Source of the DNA: Pinus tabuliformis
Taxonomy: Eukaryota; Streptophyta; Pinopsida; Pinales; Pinaceae
Direction: 5' to 3'
Assembly: GCA_031772625.1 (NCBI GenBank)
Contig: CM062820.1
Span: 1,078,183,369 to 1,078,247,368 of the forward strand
DNA: 64,000 bases
Part shown: piece by piece, positions 33,290 through 43,329 of the stretch
Numbering within the stretch: position 1 is the first letter of the stretch
Layout: the number at the start of each line of letters is the position of its first letter
Translations under genes and position numbers: made by a program
Notes under the pieces: model-generated
What the model was told of the DNA's origin: nothing
The model's input: only the letters and a program-made list of their open reading frames with translations
Databases searched by the model: none

Positions 33290-33946
33290 TCCTGGAGATT
33301 TAGATCTCCCACTCGATTACTTATTTTTGTTTCCGTTCTGGGTCCGCCCTCATACAGACAAGGCATCACCATTTTGGCTCTCCATATTTTTCCATCTCAT
33401 CTCCTCTGTTAGCAAGGATGAGACTATTTCATCAAAATGCAAGGAAGTTGCATTGCTACCTATTGCAATAACCAGACTATCCCACGAATCTAGTAGAGAA
33501 CAAAACAAACTGATGCACTTATCTTTATCTGAGATTTTAATATCAACAGATGGTAACTGACTTACCACAGTATTAAATGCATTTGGATGCTCTGTCACTG
33601 AGTCTCCATATTTCATCCTCAGGTTATACAACTTTCTCCGTAGGAACAGTTTATTCACCAGAGACTTAGATTGGTACAAAGTCCCTAACTTGTCCCACAA
33701 AGCCTTCACCGTAGCTTCCCCTGATACATTCAACAATATTGAATCTAAGACACATAATCATATTATGCTCTTTTCCTTCCAATACAACTTCTTCCATTCT
33801 TCATCGGACACTCCCGTTGGTTTAGTACCCGAATCTACCGCGATCCACTGGTCTTTATCCACCAATAGATCCTCCATCTTGAGTTTCCGCAACTCAAAAC
33901 TCTAACCATTAAATTTCTTGATCTCTATCTTTCCACTACTCACCAT
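33290..33946 (-). pseudogene. gag: Nested Copia gag
   Basis: The ATG on the minus strand at 33946 starts 'MVSSGKIEIKKFNG', the typical Copia gag opening. The UBN2-type core follows ('ALWDKLGTLYQSKSL', 'LFLRRKLYNLRMKYGDS', 'SLLDSWDSLVIAIG'). Stops lie a few codons after the start, near 33735, and before the zinc knuckle. Gag would form the particle shell. Confidence 0.88.
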
Positions 33947-34054
33947 CTTCTTTCACCACCAAAATCGATCTCGCAGATCTCCCATTGAATAGGGTCTACC
34001 ACAAGCCCAAGTGAAACCCCTCAGCAACAAAGGCATCCCCTTGAAGCCAAAACA

Positions 34055-34066
34055 GCTCTGATACCA
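34055..34066 (-). other. Primer binding site of the nested Copia
   Basis: TGGTATCAGAGC on the minus strand, two bases inside the 5' LTR. This is an exact initiator-tRNA-Met type site. Confidence 0.93.
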
Positions 34067-34068
34067 AA

Positions 34069-34514
34069 TGTAGGTTTCAACCCCGTACAGAAATTACTTG
34101 CATATGAATTATAAAACACAGAAAATAAACAATGCAAGATCATAACACATAAAACACATATACACAGAGATTTCCCCTGGATCCCAAAACTGGGACTACC
34201 AGCTTGATTTTTCATTATATTCCTTTCAATGTTACAATACATATTTATACATGCTGAAGCATCCAATACCATGGACTGAAAACCATCGCGTCCAATACCA
34301 TGGATTGAAAACCATCGCGTCCAATACCATGGACCAAAAACCATCACATCCAAAACAATATGTGTGAAAATCATGCACAAAACCATAGGTGGGTCTGCCC
34401 AACCTAACATAGGGTCCAAAACCAAAATTTTCTGGGGGACCCCATAAAGTGGGGTTACGTGTGCCCTTCAAACCCCCTGTTAACTACGTGGAAAGAATAT
34501 AACACAACCCAACA
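34069..34514 (-). repeat. 5' LTR of the nested Copia
   Basis: 446 bp; longer than its partner because a 29-bp unit (CCAATACCATGGA...CGCGT) is present three times at 34263-34349. TATA box on the minus strand at 34242-34249. Confidence 0.93.
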
Positions 34515-34519
34515 CTCAT

Positions 34520-34800
34520 GAAGGTTGCAGGAGCGTTTGTCAATCCGAAAGGCATAACCAACCATTCGAAAAGGCACTCCTTGGCTTTGAAGGCAGTCTT
34601 CCACACATTGGAGGGTTCGATTGGTACCTGGTGATATCCTAACTTCAAATCAATCTTGCTGAAATATCTTTCCCCCTTCAGTTGGTCCAGGAGGTCATCA
34701 ATCCATGGGATCGAGTACCTATTACAAACAGTGATCTTGTTCAGTGCCCAATAGTCAATACAGAGTCTCCAAGTCCCATCCTTCTTCTGTACCAACACGA
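34520..34800 (-). pseudogene. pol: Chromovirus RT, N-terminal part
   Basis: Minus strand: 'VLVQKKDGTWRLCIDYWALN', 'YFSKIDLKLGYHQVPI' and 'FGLTNAPATFM', the first half of a Gypsy RT palm. It is interrupted by the Copia at 34514 directly after the block NAPATFM and resumes at 29766. Confidence 0.92.
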
Positions 34801-34869
34801 TCAGGCTCCCAGAGGAACCCCTGCAGGGGAGGTGATGATGTCGTCGTACTCCTCCATGACCTTGTCCAT

Positions 34870-35250
34870 CTATAGTTGTTGTGCGGAGGGGCCCTGTATG
34901 GAGGTCATGGCCACCGTCTTCTTCTTTCCTTGAGGGCGTATCATCAGGAAAGCAAATTTTCTGGTTTTGGAAATGAGCTTATTGCATTGTTTTACAGTAA
35001 CCAAAGAGATGGCGGTAGGTGGTTCTACCTCTGGTATCCTGTACAACTTATTTCCCAAATTAACAATAACAGCATGGGTCCTTGATTCATACACAGCATG
35101 TCACTTCCACAAGTATGGTTGTCCTAATAATACATCACAAACTTCAAGGGGAGAAATGTCACACAATACCTCATCTGTGAAGGGCTTGATGTTGTATGGA
35201 AGGTGATACTGCTGGCTCACACAAGGATCCCGTCCTTAGTGAAGCACCCA
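34870..35250 (-). pseudogene. pol: Chromovirus protease and protease-RT linker
   Basis: The minus-strand reading includes 'CDVLLGQPYLWK', the region after the protease fold in chromoviruses, then 'HAVIVNLGNKLYRIPEV' and a linker leading to RT. The active-site aspartate lies farther upstream (near 35300-35350, 'KNLIS' side) in decayed sequence and cannot be placed with certainty. Confidence 0.65.
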
Positions 35251-35564
35251 ATGGTGTACAATTGTGGATGTGGTGTGGTTGGTAAGCCCAGCCGCTTCAT
35301 GACCTCTGTCGAAATGAGGTTCTTTTGGCTCTTGCTATCAACAATGAACTATAGAGGGGAGCCCTTTACCCACATCTAGGAGTGGAAGAGACACTCCTCC
35401 TCCTCTGTATCTTCGGGTTCCTCCTTCTGGATCTTCATGGTGGAAACAGTGGCATTGGGCTACGCATCGATAATATGCTTCCCTTTTTCATTCCCCTTGT
35501 CGGGTTCCAACTCAGAGTCAGAACATGCATCTAATTCTAAAACTTTTAGCTCGACCACGAGTGA

Positions 35565-36500
35565 CTACTTGGCCCGACACTCACTTGTGTTGTCAATGGA
35601 GCTCTTATGGAACTTACACCACTTTCCCGTGTCCTTTTTCGGCTTCGCGGCGCTATTATTTTCTTGCAGCTGTGGTGGGTTGTCTTGGGTCACCCCGCCT
35701 TGGTTTTGTCCTTTGTTCTGTGGTTTGGGGGCACCTTTCCCTTGGTTCAGATTCACAGATCCAAAGCTTCACTTCTTCTGTTTAAACTTTTGCTCGACCT
35801 TGACAGCGTATCAGTATGTTGTGCCGAGCAAGGAGATGTTCAAGAATTCTATTTCTTCCTAGATGTACTTGTGTAGGCAGTCGCGGTATCTGAGTACCAA
35901 ATGCTGCTCTGAATCCTTGATACCCAACTTTGTGCGAAGGGTGTGGAAAATATTGGTAAACTCCGGCATGTCTTGGTCCCTTCCCTGCCGTGGCATGGTC
36001 CACTCTATCTATTGATCCTCATAGCTTCCGACAGGGTAGTACTGCTCCTTGATGGCATCCCAGAATGAATTCCAAGTGGGTGCGGTTGAAAATAGTGAGC
36101 CTGTAATTTCATCCTTCTGCTCGCAGTAGGTTTCCCACTAGTCCTTGACATGGGGGGCTGCTTTGAGAAGAGCGAAAATAATCTTTTCCCGACTAGAAAA
36201 ATCATGAACAGAAAAATAACCCTCTAGAAGATTTAACCATTTATCAACAACATCTATGTCTATCTGACCCTTGTATTTAGGGATTTCAAAATTAAATTGT
36301 ACCTTAAACGGTGCGGCATTTCCAGTGTAGCTGTTGGAAGTCGATGCGTCACCCTTGGGTGGCCGCTAAAGGATCTGGGCAAAGATGTCCATCATCGCAT
36401 TCCTTTGTCGCTCAAGGGCTTCTTCAAGCAAGATTTTGATAGGATCTCCCACCCCCTCATCTTTCTTTTCATCTGCAATGGGAGGCCGTCAGGATTTGCG
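35565..36500 (-). pseudogene. gag: Chromovirus gag
   Basis: On the minus strand the capsid reading 'FEIPKYKGQIDIDVVDKWLN', 'REKIIFALLKAAPHV' and 'WNSFWDAIKEQYYP' is typical of plant chromovirus gag. A knuckle-like 'WCKFHKSSIDNTSECRAK' (CX2H...C) comes near the C-terminal end. At least four in-frame stops, some of them at Trp or Gln positions, disrupt it. Confidence 0.88.
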
Positions 36501-36598
36501 AGGCTGGTCTTGCAAAGGTTCGACTAGTTCAAGCCCTAACTCCCTATATCCCGACCTCGTTGGGGACAGGCAAAGAAAAACAAAGAAAAAAAAGTAGA

Positions 36599-36612
36599 CC
36601 TCTTTGATACCA
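36599..36612 (-). other. Primer binding site of the chromovirus
   Basis: TGGTATCAAAGAGG on the minus strand, one base inside the 5' LTR; the first eight bases match the initiator tRNA-Met end, later ones differ. Confidence 0.75.
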
Positions 36613-36613
36613 C

Positions 36614-37231
36614 TGATCCGGATTTAAACATGAACGAAACAAATTACAAAGATAACCATAAACAAAGAGATGCAGTGGAAATAATACTTCATTTCATTAA
36701 TGTGAAATACTGAAATATGCTTAGAAACAGAAATGGAAATAAATCAGCTATGGCGATGGTAGCTTATCTCTGAAAAGAGATGTGGCGGCTACATGCCTCT
36801 GAACTTCCTTACAATGAGGCTCAATGCCCTTTTTATTATTGAACAATAAGAGCAAACCCTAAACAACCAAAACCATAACCCGAGGAAATGTAACACCAAG
36901 AGTTTATGGGCCCCGTTGGGGTGAGTTGGATAGCCAACTTCCCGGGGTCGCGACTTGGTCATATTATCTCCGTTTGATGTGCATGATAACCCATTGGAAA
37001 GATCTCTCCAAGGACTATGACAAAAAAGATGATTCTAGATAGAAAATCATTGGTAGTAGATTTCCAAAAAAACGTCATTTAGGGCCTCAAAACGGCTCCG
37101 AAGTTTAGGACCCGAAAAATTTGCTAAAAATAGTAAATTGTGCTACAATTAAGGAAACTGAAAAACTGAAAGAAGAAATGGTGGGGTTCCAAGTGGAATT
37201 GGTGGATGGCCACCAATATCCACCTAGATCA
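36614..37231 (-). repeat. 5' LTR of the chromovirus
   Basis: 618 bp, partner of 26779-27397. It is followed by the right target duplication CGCCG (37232-37236). Confidence 0.93.
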
Positions 37232-37604
37232 CGCCGTTAGGACTAGGTAGGAGATCTACCTTTTCTCTTCCATTTAAGTTCATTCTTTTGCAGTTTCAGG
37301 CAAGTTTTTTAGGGTTTTGGGGTTCCTAGGGTAAATATACTTCTCCCTGGGATTAGTGTAGCCTATTACATCAAAAATTGCACTGCATTGCACTCAAATA
37401 GAAGGTTACCTTCTCTGCAGTGCACTATCTCAAGGCTTGGGCTGCGTTGGGCATAGTTGATAAGTTTGTTCCTCTTGTTTTACCCACAAACTCTTCAATT
37501 TTTTGCATGAAATGGATCCTAACTAAGCTTATGGTTCGATTTCAGGCTTTGATCAGATCACAATGACCAGTACTTGGTGTCAAAGAGAGCATGAAGAATA
37601 GGAT

Positions 37605-38796
37605 ATGGTTGCCCTAAATGATCCGGGTACTGTTGAGGTCCTTAGAGACTATGGGTTACTCAAATACTTTAGGTTCTCCGGGATGAGGCAACAACTAGAA
37701 CTGCTATAGTTCTTAGTTCATTCATAGGATCCAATGGATCAGGATTTTCACATAGGGGAAAAAGTGCTCCCTATATTGATCGATGATGTTTACTTCCTTA
37801 TAGGATTGTCGAGACGTGGTGCCCCCATATCTCTTTCAGGTTCTGCCCATGGGGGTGAATCAATGAGTGACTACATTCGACAGTTCTGTCGGCCAGGTAC
37901 ACAACCTAGCAAAGATTGGAAGACCAACATCAGGGATGTTCGTGATTTTCCTTTGTGAACAATCCTTTTCACAAATGCAAAGTTGGCAGGTAGAGTGACA
38001 CTTCATCTGGCGAACATATCATATATGTAATTTTCACTTGGGTGCCTTGAGCCAACTACATTCAACTGGTGTGAGGCAGTTATCTCTTCGATGAAAGAGC
38101 AGATGACCAAGGTAAAGAATGGTAAGATGAATAATTTTAGCTATGGTTCAATCTTGATTGCCTTTACCGTAGAGAGAATTCCATTGATGCAACCTCAGCA
38201 TGTGTTACTGAGTTTGACTGGTCCTAGAGATCCACGGATGCAGAGAAGGGTTGAGTTGATGGCTAGACATGCTGGTCAATCATCAATCTCATTTCCTCTT
38301 GCATTCTTCAGTTGGCTCAATCGACAACACATTGTCATCGAGGAGCATCCATATGCGGGGATGGACTTTCGTGGAGATACAAATTTGAGGTTACCAATGG
38401 GTGCCCAATGGGGTGTTATAGGTAAAAATTTTTGACCGAGTGTTTTTAATTTTTTAAGTTTCTACATGTTTTTTTGTTTTCGATGTTTCCAAGACTAAAC
38501 TAAAATGTTCTCATGCATGCATATGTTGGTATTGTTTGACCTATGGGTCATCAACAAGAGGCGGGTGAACCAGCGTGGAGAAATGTTGGAAGAGTAGTTC
38601 TCCAGGATTTGGATTTGACCAAGACACTGGCAGAGTTGCAGGATCATATAGAGGGGTTAACTCTCGGTATTCCGGATGTCCAGATTGAGGAGTTACCGAT
38701 GAGACTGCAACACCATACTATTGGTGTTCCTAGCTGTTGTATGAAGCTATTGCACATGATAGCTAAGGCTATGACCTGTTATCATGAGCATCGTTA
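37605..38796 (+). pseudogene. Antisense ORF of the Tat element, plant-mobile-domain-like
   Basis: Plus-strand coding inside a minus-strand element, between integrase/second RNase H and the 3' LTR. Most lies in one frame (37605-38434, with stops near 37707, 37725, 37956 and 38025). It reads like the plant mobile domain ('PTTFNWCEAVISS' and 'GSILIAFTVERIPLM', with 'VYFLIGLSRRGAPI' near the start). The last part (38543-38796, 'GRVVLQDLDLTKTLAELQDH') is in another frame. GTAAAAAT at 38421 looks like a splice donor, so the frame change could be an intron instead of a frameshift. Extra ORFs in this antisense position are known from Tat-lineage elements; their role is unknown. Confidence 0.75.
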
Positions 38797-39139
38797 GGTC
38801 TACTTAGGATTTTTTTCTATATGCATTTTGAGTTTTGAGGTGAAATGACCAACATGTCTTGGACACAAATTTTGTAAAAACTTTAAAACATCTAGATCTA
38901 TTTTTCTTTCAGTTTTTTTTATATATGGTTATGTGCAATCCTATTCAACTATTGATGTGAATTGAAAATTTTACTTTTAAATGTGTCATAAATGTCTGTT
39001 TAACACATAGTTCGCCAATGAATTAGTTAATGTGTTAAAGTTACTGGAAATGTGTTAACATTGCATGTAATCAAAATGTCTTTCCAAGAGACGAACTCTA
39101 AGGAACATACGATAAATTGTTGGATTTCAGATGGTATAA
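38797..39139. other. Non-coding spacer between the antisense ORF and the second RNase H
   Basis: AT-rich, no frame or motif seen. It is the convergent gap between the plus-strand ORF and the minus-strand pol end. Confidence 0.5.
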
Positions 39140-39408
39140 ACATTTGTTAGTTGCAGTATGACAAGTTGTGAGTCCAGCCTAATGATGATTCGGCGAATGC
39201 CAAGCGAAATGGCATCAAAGAGGAGTTCGATCAATGCGCTATACTCATCGATATTGTTTGTAGAATGACTTATACAAATCCCTTGAAAACTCACTAACTC
39301 TCCACTTGGAGCGAATATGGCCCATGCTGCAGAAAATAGGTTCTGCGTACTATGACTAACACCATCGGCATAACCAACAAATCATTCCAAAGATTCTGAC
39401 ATCTGCAA
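39140..39408 (-). pseudogene. Second RNase H domain of the Tat element, downstream of integrase
   Basis: The minus-strand reading has the three RNase HI motifs in order: 'GYADGVSHS' (first D), 'STNNIDEYSALIELL' (E) and 'IIIRLDSQLV' (D). It also has 'AAWAIFAPSGELVSFQG' between the first two, which is the beta-sheet of this fold. It lies after the integrase C-terminal domain, so it is distinct from the RNase H that follows RT. Plant Tat elements are known to have gained an additional, archaeal-like RNase H. One in-frame stop precedes the first motif. Whether it was translated as part of pol is unclear because stops separate it from integrase. Confidence 0.85.
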
Positions 39409-39499
39409 CAAATGCAAAGTGGATTACTTAACCACATAAAAATTCTAAAAGTCACACTCTAACACACACACACACGCAATCAAAGTATACATACAATGC

Positions 39500-40911
39500 T
39501 TATTACTACGCAAAATCAGGCATAGTAATGTTTCAAATACAACCCGTTATGGGGTTGCGATAATGGAATTCCATCATAATAAACTAAATCATAAGCACCT
39601 TTTGCCAAAACACGCTTGACAATATAGGGGCCCATCCATAATGGTTCAAATTTCCCTACTCCTAGTTTATCAGCTTCCTGATCATAAAGCAAGACCAGGT
39701 CTCCTTCTGAGAAAATGCGAGGCTTGACATTTCAGTCATATTTCACCTTTATCCATTTCTTATGTGCTTCATTAGCCAATGCGGCTTCACAACGTGTTTC
39801 ATCTAGATGGATGAGCTCTAAGAAACGTGCTTCTTCTTCAGAAGTGTCGGGTAATAGGTCAATCACAAGTTTTAATGATGAAATTTCACATTGTACGGGC
39901 AAGATTGCCTCTAGACCATACACCAATTGAAAAGGTGTGAATCCAGTTGCATTTCTCACCGAGGTTTGGTAAGCCCACAAAGCCGAGTACAGGATTAAAT
40001 GCCAGTTTCATTTATGAACTCCTATCATTCATTGGAGCATTCACTTAAGGATTTTTTTGATAGCTTCAACTTGTCCATTAGCTTGCAGATAATAAGGAGT
40101 AGAACTATCATGTGAAAGTCCTAACTTGGCAGTCAATTCAATCATCATATGGTTGCGAAAATGTGACCCATGATCTGTAACTATAGCTTGTGGTACACCA
40201 AACCGTGCAACCACATGGTTGAAGAAAAAAAGAGAAACTATCTCACCACTGTTGTTTAATGTAGGCATGGCCTCATCCCATTTAGTAAAATAGTCCACAT
40301 GACAATTATATACCCATGCCCCCCAGTCGAGCTAGGGTTACATGTCATAAAATCGATGCCCCATTTTGAAAATGGTCCAAGAGTGACAATAGGATGCAGT
40401 GGTGCAGGTGGTAATCGTGTTTTGCGATAAAAAATCTGGCATTCATGACAACTTCTGACAAAAATAATGCAATCATTGAATATAATTGGCCAAAAGTAAC
40501 TAACACGTAGAATCTTCTATGGGTAGCATAACTAGATAAATGTCCACCACAAGCACCAGAATGGAAATCATTCAAAACTTTCTCAGCTTCCTCATGTGTG
40601 AGGCACCTCTGTAAAATCATATCAATACCACGATGGTAAAGGGTGTCGCCAATGATCAGATAATCTTTGGCTTGGTAATGAGTATCTCCATACCACGGGT
40701 TAGATGACAAAATCAAAAACAGAGACTCGTCAAGAATTGATGGTTTCGTTGTTGAATCGATATTGGTAGAGGGAAGGTCGCAAAGAAGCGCAGTGAAGAC
40801 TAGAGATTTCTTTGATTTGGATTTGATGAAATCCAAATCAAATTCCTGCAAAATGATGATCCATTTCGAGTATTTCCCCCCCAGTAATTGACGTGACAAG
40901 ATGTATGTCAT
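39500..40911 (-). pseudogene. pol: Tat element integrase
   Basis: Minus strand: zinc-finger region with 'CLTHEEAEKVLNDFHSGACG' (H-H part), then the catalytic core 'MDYFTKWDEAMPTL', 'AIVTDHGSHFRNHM' (second D) and 'YYLQANGQVEAIKKIL' (E). 'ATGFTPFQLVYGLEAILP' and the C-terminal 'GDLVLLYDQEADKLG' with 'FEPLWMGPYIVKRVL' follow. Breaks occur near 40340, 40030 and 39730. It would integrate cDNA; this copy is disrupted. Confidence 0.88.
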
Positions 40912-42242
40912 AGGGTTGCAATACGAAATGACAGTGGTCTTTCGGAGCAGGATATAGTGGCGAAATCTCTGTATAGCTTGAACAATAGCTAACGCTAGGT
41001 TTTCAACATAAGAGTACTTAACTTCTATATCATTGAGATTGCAACTCGAATAATAGATTTAATGTTTAGTCCCATCTTCTTCTTGGACTAAAACCATAGC
41101 AATGGTTGTATCAGCAGTGGCGAGATACAGGAAATAGTCGTTTTGATAATTAGGGGCATACATTAATGATGCTTAAATCAGGGTATCTTTGAGAGCATCA
41201 AAGGAAGCTTGCGCAACTTGGTCCCAATGGAAGGGAATCCCCTTTTCAAAAGATGAGTAAATCCTTTAGCCATTTCAGCATAGTTGGGAATGAACCTCCT
41301 TAGAAAGTCAGCCTTCCCTTGGAGTCTCTGTAACTACAGTAAATTGGAAGGTGGAGGCAAATCAAGAAGTGCCTTAACCTTCAAAGGGTTGAGTCAAATT
41401 CCATCTTTAGACACTACAAAACCAAACAAACGACTAGAACCAACACAAAACACACATTTATGTGGATTGAGTCGAATTTTGTAGTGTCAGCACCGTAAAA
41501 AGATAGCTCTCAAATGTTGCTGGTGATCGACCCGTTTCCCTGAATGAGTAGGTAAATCATCTAGATAGGGTTGAATGATGTGTTTGATGTCATGGAAGGC
41601 ATAATTCATTTCCCTCTAAAAAGTTTCCCCAACGTTCTTCAAAACAAAAGGGAGTTTCCTATATGCGAATGTTCCCTAGGGACAAATAAAAGTAGTTTTA
41701 TATTGGTCTTCTGGGCAGATATTGATTTGATTATAGCCAGAAAAGCCATCCATAAATGAGAATATTTCACATTCGGCACAGTCATCAATTATCTGGTCGA
41801 TAAAGGGAGTGGGATAGTTGTCTTTTGGAAAAGCGTTATTAACATCCCTATAATCAACACACACTCGTATTGTTCCTTGTTTCTTCATGACAGGAACAAG
41901 ATTGGAAACCCAATCGGTAAGAGGAACAGGGTAAATGAAACTAGCATGCAAAAGTTTTTCAATTTCTTCTTTTATGGCAGCAACCTTCTTTGGATGAACA
42001 AGATGGAGGTGCTGTCGTACCAATTTGACATCAGGATACATTTTAATCTCATGTTCAACTATACTAGAATCAATTCCTAGCATTTCCTCATATGACCAGG
42101 CAAATATATCGTAGAATTCACAGAAAAGAGCACGGTAAGTTTCAAGTTCTGATGGAGAACAAGATTTTCCAACATGGATGTTCTCTACAATTCCAAGTTT
42201 GGTCAAAATGTCGATAGAAATGGTTTCTTCGATATTTGACAA
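40912..42242 (-). pseudogene. pol: Tat element RT and first RNase H
   Basis: The first 188 codons on the minus strand (42242-41676) are open: 'PKKVAAIKEEIEKLLHASFI', 'IRVCVDYRDVNNAFPKD' and 'FSFMDGFSGYNQI'. Beyond the first stop (near 41675) the fragments 'YLDDLPTHS' (catalytic YLDD, near 41570), 'NPHKCVFCV' and 'RRFIPNYAEMAKG' continue the thumb. RNase H is heavily decayed between 41300 and 40912. The stop density is much higher than in the Gypsy at 4852-17421, so this is an older element. Confidence 0.85.
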
Positions 42243-42429
42243 GTTTCGTTCGGAATTGATTGTTTCTATAAATACAAAATTCGAAAGGAAACCAACAATT
42301 TAAGGTGATTTGGTTCGTTTGGAATATATTCCATGTAATCTGGAAGATGAGATCGATGATGATAATCTTCCCATGGTTCTTCTCTTGTCATCATTGATTG
42401 GATGATTCCTTCATTAGTAGAAAATGTAC

Positions 42430-43170
42430 ATGAAAAATGATCAGAGGAAGTACCCTATTCTAAAGAACGATCAACCTATACAATTGGTGATAATGGATTT
42501 GGGTTTGTCACACAAGCCAAAAATACTGATTGCTATGCAAGCCCAATGGGGCTTAGCAGTATGGTTTCATTATGCATATCATCTTCAGAATTATTGGAAA
42601 TCTTCCATGAATCAGATGAAGTGGAAGATATCATGTTGCAAGTATCAACTTTTGCAACTTCCGCCATTTGTGATGCTGACGATAGCGAAAAAGTACCCAT
42701 TAGGGAAGGATCTTTAAAGAGGCCTACTCCAATGTTTTGAAGAGATATCGGGGGTCCGTGAACTAATAGAAATCTTCCAATAGCCTGTGAACTAAATGAA
42801 AATAAGTTGAGTTGATCAATTACTGTGATTCCTCTTTTATGAGGGAAAATGATCATACGAAAGTATGTCGAAACCATAACATCCATAGCATAAACCCAAG
42901 GTCTTCCTAACAAAATGTTGTAGTCAAGGGGTTCGTCAACGACCTCAACTTCAACAGTTATAGTTTCCCCCCCTAGTTCTATCTATGGGTTACTTAAAAT
43001 TCCACAAGGCGTAAAAGTGTGGCCGTCAAAATATTTCAACATTGTAGGTGATCGTGGCAAAGTGGTGAGCCAAACGTTTTCCAAAAATTAATTGACATGA
43101 TACAAGTATAAGAACCCTCGTCAACAATGGTTCGGTGAACGAGTTTATTCAAAGATTTTACTTGGATCAA
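42430..43170 (-). pseudogene. pol: Tat element protease and linker
   Basis: Minus strand: 'VHRTIVDEGSYTCIMS' carries the aspartic protease active site as D-E-G, as in the related plus-strand element (D-E-G-A at about 61810). 'MLGRPWVYAMDVMV' is the end of the protease fold, and 'IIFPHKRGITVIDQL' starts the linker to RT. Several stops. Confidence 0.75.
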
Positions 43171-43329
43171 GAATGCTAACTAAGCTGGTAATTGTGGCGT
43201 ATAACCCGCATGGTTAAAAACCACAAGATTGAAATCTCTTGGATCAATTCCATCAATTGATGACAAGAAAGCCTGCTTTTGGGAGGGACAGTTTTGAAGC
43301 ACCTCAAGCGTCAACATAGCAGAGGGTGA

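Larger units (their letters stand above)
29772..34514 (-). mobile_element. Copia element nested in the chromovirus RT
   Basis: 4,743 bp, TGTAGG...CCAACA, flanked by CTCAT (29767-29771 and 34515-34519). The LTRs are 399 bp (left, 3') and 446 bp (right, 5'). The minus-strand order is primer binding site, gag, protease, integrase, RT, RNase H, the Copia order. Frames are long but carry several stops, so it is recent relative to its host yet inactive. It is the innermost layer of a three-deep nest (Tat, chromovirus, Copia). Confidence 0.95.
26779..37231 (-). mobile_element. Chromovirus (Ty3/Gypsy) inserted in the Tat element
   Basis: 10,453 bp with 619- and 618-bp LTRs (TGATCC...GATCA or TATCA on the plus strand), flanked by CGCCG (26774-26778 and 37232-37236). 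Coding is on the minus strand in the order gag, protease, RT, RNase H, integrase, chromodomain, purine tract. It is itself split inside RT by the Copia at 29772-34514, so its own length is about 5.7 kb, normal for a chromovirus. Many stops make it a dead copy. Confidence 0.93.

Noticed and set aside
30180-34000. Plus-strand ORFs across the nested Copia
   Set aside because: They are shadows of the minus-strand gag-pol, which carries all the motifs.
34255-34420. CRISPR-like array or satellite from the 29-bp repeats
   Set aside because: Units are directly adjacent without spacers, are limited to one LTR and number only three.
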